Source of the DNA: an uncultured Saprospiraceae bacterium
GTDB lineage: Bacteria; Bacteroidota; Bacteroidia; Chitinophagales; Saprospiraceae
Assembly: GCA_937864255.1 (NCBI GenBank)
Contig: CALMIT010000299.1
Location: 1-9,059, forward strand
DNA length: 9,059 nt
Direction: 5' to 3'
The position numbers were made by a program, and so were the translations under genes. The stretch's first letter is position 1, and the number at the start of each line of letters is the position of its first letter. The notes beneath the pieces are model-generated. The model made no database searches. It was given only the letters and a program-made list of their open reading frames with translations, and had not been told where the DNA came from. This document shows, piece after piece, positions 6,863 through 9,059 of this stretch.

Positions 6863-9059
6863 ATGACACGACGAATTTTACAATCCATACGCTTTGCGCT
6901 CATCTTATCTGGTATTTTATTTTCAATACCGAAAATATCGGCTCAGTGCAACCTTGCTTGCGTGAGTGAACTGACTTTTGCTCCGTTACAGCCGGGAGGA
7001 GCGCTCACACTTTCTTATCAGGATGTAGTGGCGGGAGCACTTTGCCCGGGGCATTTGTATTCTTTTACCCAAAATCCGGCAGACTCTGTAATTATCCTTC
7101 CTTTCGGAACTCAGGATTTTGTTTACACCATTACCGATTTGACAAGTGGTAATCAATGCTGGGGGCAAATCATTTTCAGAGATCCCAGTCCCTGTCCGCT
7201 CAACTGCCTGGGTTCTTATGAAGTGCTGGCGCCGGAGGGCGAAACAGTGGACGTTCATTTCAGCGAACTCATCTCCGGCAGTATTTGCTCCGACCATCAA
7301 TATTCATTTACGAACGACCCGGCAGACAGTATTATCACCGTAGATCAGACTACTCAGAGTTTTCTTTATTATATCCACGATTTGACGGAAGAACAAACCT
7401 GCTGGGGCAATCTGGTCATAACGCCTTGCGGCGGAAATTTGCCCGCCGATTCGCTCAAGTGCAAGGGACTCACGAGTTTTAGCTTTTTCCCGAGAGATTC
7501 TACCCGGGTGAATCCGAAAAACCTTGTAAACAGGGCTTACATGGATTGCTCTTTTCAGAATCTCGATATCAGAGCTATCCATTTGGATTCTTCGGATCAC
7601 GTCACGCCACCTCCTCCGGGCAATTTTTCACTTTACAGCCACCAGAATGGATTGATCATTCCTATGGAAGTCTGGTTAGGCAATGGCTCGGGGCGTTGGC
7701 TGACTTGCACGACTCCCGTAACCGTTTCCACGGTCGCCCCCAATGGTAAAAATTTCATCGGCGCCGTTTTTCTGGATGCAGACTCCAATTGTGGAAAAGA
7801 CTCCGCCGAGTCCGGACTCGAAGATTGGGTGGTGCAGGTAAAAGGATTTCCTTCCGGCAATACTGCTACTACACTGAGCGGCGCGGACGGCAAGTATTTC
7901 ATAAACGTCAACACGCAAGCCGTCAATGATACTTTGTACGAACTTCAACTCGTCAGTCAGATAAATTATAATGGCAATTGTCCGGGCGTGTATCAAATTT
8001 CTCCCAACCCGGGTAACGAGCTGTTTGAAAATGATTTCGGCGTGCAGATCAGCCAAAATTGTCCGGCACTCACCGTTGATATCGGAAGTCCCAGATTGAG
8101 GCGCTGTTTTTACAATAATCTTTATGTCAATTATTGCAATTACGGCAGCGAGGCCGCTACCGACGCTTATGTTGAAGTAGAATTGGATACTTTTCTGGTT
8201 TATAATTTTTCCAGCATAACGCCCAGCGAAGTCAATGGCAATTATATGAAATTTAATGTCGGCGATATTCCTTCCGGCGAATGTGGTTCTTTTTCCATCA
8301 ATGTTTATTTGAAATGTGCGGCGCTGCTGGGACAAACACACTGCACCGAAGTACACATCTACCCCGATACTTTTTGCACCGAAAACGCACAATGGAGCGG
8401 CGCTTTGTTGATAACTGACGCGTGGTGCGACGGCGACTCGGTACGACTTGAGTTGAAAAATGCAGGAACCGGAAATATGCTCCAAAGTTCCAATTACATC
8501 ATCGTCGAGGACATTATTATGTACCGCGCAGGCTCCGTTCAACTGGATGCCGGTCAGTCTCAAATTTTTTCCATGCCTGCTAACGGCGCTACCTGGACGA
8601 TACAAGCCGATCAAGTAGCTGATTTTCCGAATCCAATTCATCCTTCCGTTTCGCTAGAAGGTTGTGGCACAAACGCGCAGGGTTCGTTTACCACAGGCGT
8701 AGTCAATCTTTTTCCCCAGACCAATCCGGAAGGTATTCGTGAAATTGATTGCCAGCAAAACCTCGGCTCGTATGACCCCAACGACAAAATAGCCAACCCG
8801 CAGGGTTATGGTGAAGAACATTTCATATTGCCCGGCACTACAATCGAATACACTATCCGCTTTCAAAATACGGGGACAGATACTGCCTTCACTGTGCGGG
8901 TGGAAGATAAACTGGACGAATCGCTTGACCGCACGACAATCACGCCGGGCGCTGCAAGTCATCCTTATACTTTTTCGATGGAAGAGGGTGGTATCCTGCA
9001 ATTTTTATTTGAAAATATTTTATTGCCGGATAGCAGCACCAACCTGGAAGGTTCAAACG
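6863..9059 (+). CDS. Large secreted multidomain protein, probable T9SS cargo (3' end beyond window)
   Basis: The frame is open from here to the right edge (732 codons). Residues 1-27 form a signal peptide: Arg-rich start, hydrophobic core FALILSGILF, cleavage after ISA before Gln28. After it come two related Cys-containing repeats (37-105 and 118-186), a region to about 290 without a recognised fold, and an SdrD-B-like beta module (about 294-395). That module opens with a calcium-loop-like D305-A-D-S-N and later D313 and E316. A Cys-containing, probably beta-rich middle region of unknown role follows. The last part, from GSYDPNDK (635-642) through YTIRFQNTGTDTAF, matches the domain I know from Bacteroidota secreted proteins (Pfam DUF7619, from memory), which normally sits shortly before a T9SS C-terminal sorting signal; that end is outside the window. 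Function is unknown; a surface or extracellular structural or adhesive role is inference. An in-frame ATG at 6815 would add 16 residues; I prefer 6863 because it gives a standard signal peptide. There is no lipobox. Confidence 0.88.
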   Translation, partial: MTRRILQSIRFALILSGILFSIPKISAQCNLACVSELTFAPLQPGGALTLSYQDVVAGALCPGHLYSFTQNPADSVIILPFGTQDFVYTITDLTSGNQCWGQIIFRDPSPCPLNCLGSYEVLAPEGETVDVHFSELISGSICSDHQYSFTNDPADSIITVDQTTQSFLYYIHDLTEEQTCWGNLVITPCGGNLPADSLKCKGLTSFSFFPRDSTRVNPKNLVNRAYMDCSFQNLDIRAIHLDSSDHVTPPPPGNFSLYSHQNGLIIPMEVWLGNGSGRWLTCTTPVTVSTVAPNGKNFIGAVFLDADSNCGKDSAESGLEDWVVQVKGFPSGNTATTLSGADGKYFINVNTQAVNDTLYELQLVSQINYNGNCPGVYQISPNPGNELFENDFGVQISQNCPALTVDIGSPRLRRCFYNNLYVNYCNYGSEAATDAYVEVELDTFLVYNFSSITPSEVNGNYMKFNVGDIPSGECGSFSINVYLKCAALLGQTHCTEVHIYPDTFCTENAQWSGALLITDAWCDGDSVRLELKNAGTGNMLQSSNYIIVEDIIMYRAGSVQLDAGQSQIFSMPANGATWTIQADQVADFPNPIHPSVSLEGCGTNAQGSFTTGVVNLFPQTNPEGIREIDCQQNLGSYDPNDKIANPQGYGEEHFILPGTTIEYTIRFQNTGTDTAFTVRVEDKLDESLDRTTITPGAASHPYTFSMEEGGILQFLFENILLPDSSTNLEGSN
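6971..7420 (+). repeat. Internal tandem duplication within the secreted protein
   Basis: Residues 37-105 and 118-186 align without gaps at a constant offset of 81 residues (243 bases). Matched positions include G58/G139, C61/C142, H64/H145, YSFT at 66-69 and 147-150, PADS at 72-75 and 153-156, DLT at 92-94 and 173-175, and CWG at 99-101 and 180-182. The conserved Cys pair (about 38 residues apart) may form a disulfide in each copy. The CWG ending resembles modules I recall from Saprospiraceae secreted proteins, where similar units lie next to HYR-like domains. Confidence 0.85.

Noticed and set aside
6939..6949. Possible lipoprotein signal (Cys shortly after the signal peptide)
   Set aside because: The residues before Cys29 are I-S-A-Q, not a lipobox (L-A/S-G/A-C). 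Signal peptidase I cleavage before Gln28 fits better.
7676..8641. A 321-codon minus-strand ORF inside the secreted-protein gene
   Set aside because: The plus frame is open for 732 codons with a signal peptide and recognisable domains. The antisense frame shows no family features, so it is a shadow.
1..9059. CRISPR arrays, tRNA or rRNA genes, insertion sequences, toxin-antitoxin or defence modules
   Set aside because: I saw no spaced direct repeats, no RNA gene signatures, no transposase and no terminal inverted repeats. All long stretches are explained by the genes listed or by short intergenic regions.

Overview
The window looks like chromosomal DNA of a Bacteroidota bacterium, most likely close to the Saprospiraceae. 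Three observations support this. The candidate promoters follow the Bacteroidota pattern (TTG or TTTG, 20-21 bases, then TAnnTTTG) instead of the E. coli pattern, and the genes lack clear Shine-Dalgarno sequences. The UvrA has the variant N-terminal zinc region that I associate with this phylum. The last gene is a large mosaic secreted protein with an SdrD-B-like module and a 'GSYDPNDK' domain, of the kind exported by the type IX secretion system (T9SS). The assignment rests on recognised motifs, not on a search.

Layout: 1-2550 (minus) is most of uvrA, cut by the left edge. A divergent AT-rich intergenic region of about 360 bases separates it from an ECF-type sigma factor gene (2909-3502, plus), which ends at a strong intrinsic terminator. 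A Bacteroidota-type promoter with a small inverted repeat in its spacer then precedes a two-gene stress unit: an Hsp20 small heat shock protein (3684-4133) and a double-domain universal stress protein (4169-5065). A long hairpin, usable from both sides, separates this unit from a convergent minus-strand gene for a 465-residue uncharacterised helical protein (5177-6574). That gene is divergent from the final gene (6863 to beyond the right edge), which encodes a secreted multidomain protein.

The first five kilobases read as housekeeping and stress functions: nucleotide excision repair, a sigma factor, a holdase chaperone and a nucleotide-binding stress protein. They do not form one operon: the terminator at 3542-3581 and the promoter at 3615-3646 separate the sigma gene from hsp20-usp, and any regulatory link between them is inference. 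The 465-residue protein and the secreted protein are lineage-type genes of unknown function.

I found no tRNA, rRNA, CRISPR array, insertion sequence, phage gene or toxin-antitoxin or defence module. I do not see a convincing new multi-gene system. The points most worth checking are the inverted repeat in the hsp20 promoter, the uncharacterised solenoid-like protein, the exact-register internal duplication in the secreted protein, and the missing zinc ligands in UvrA.
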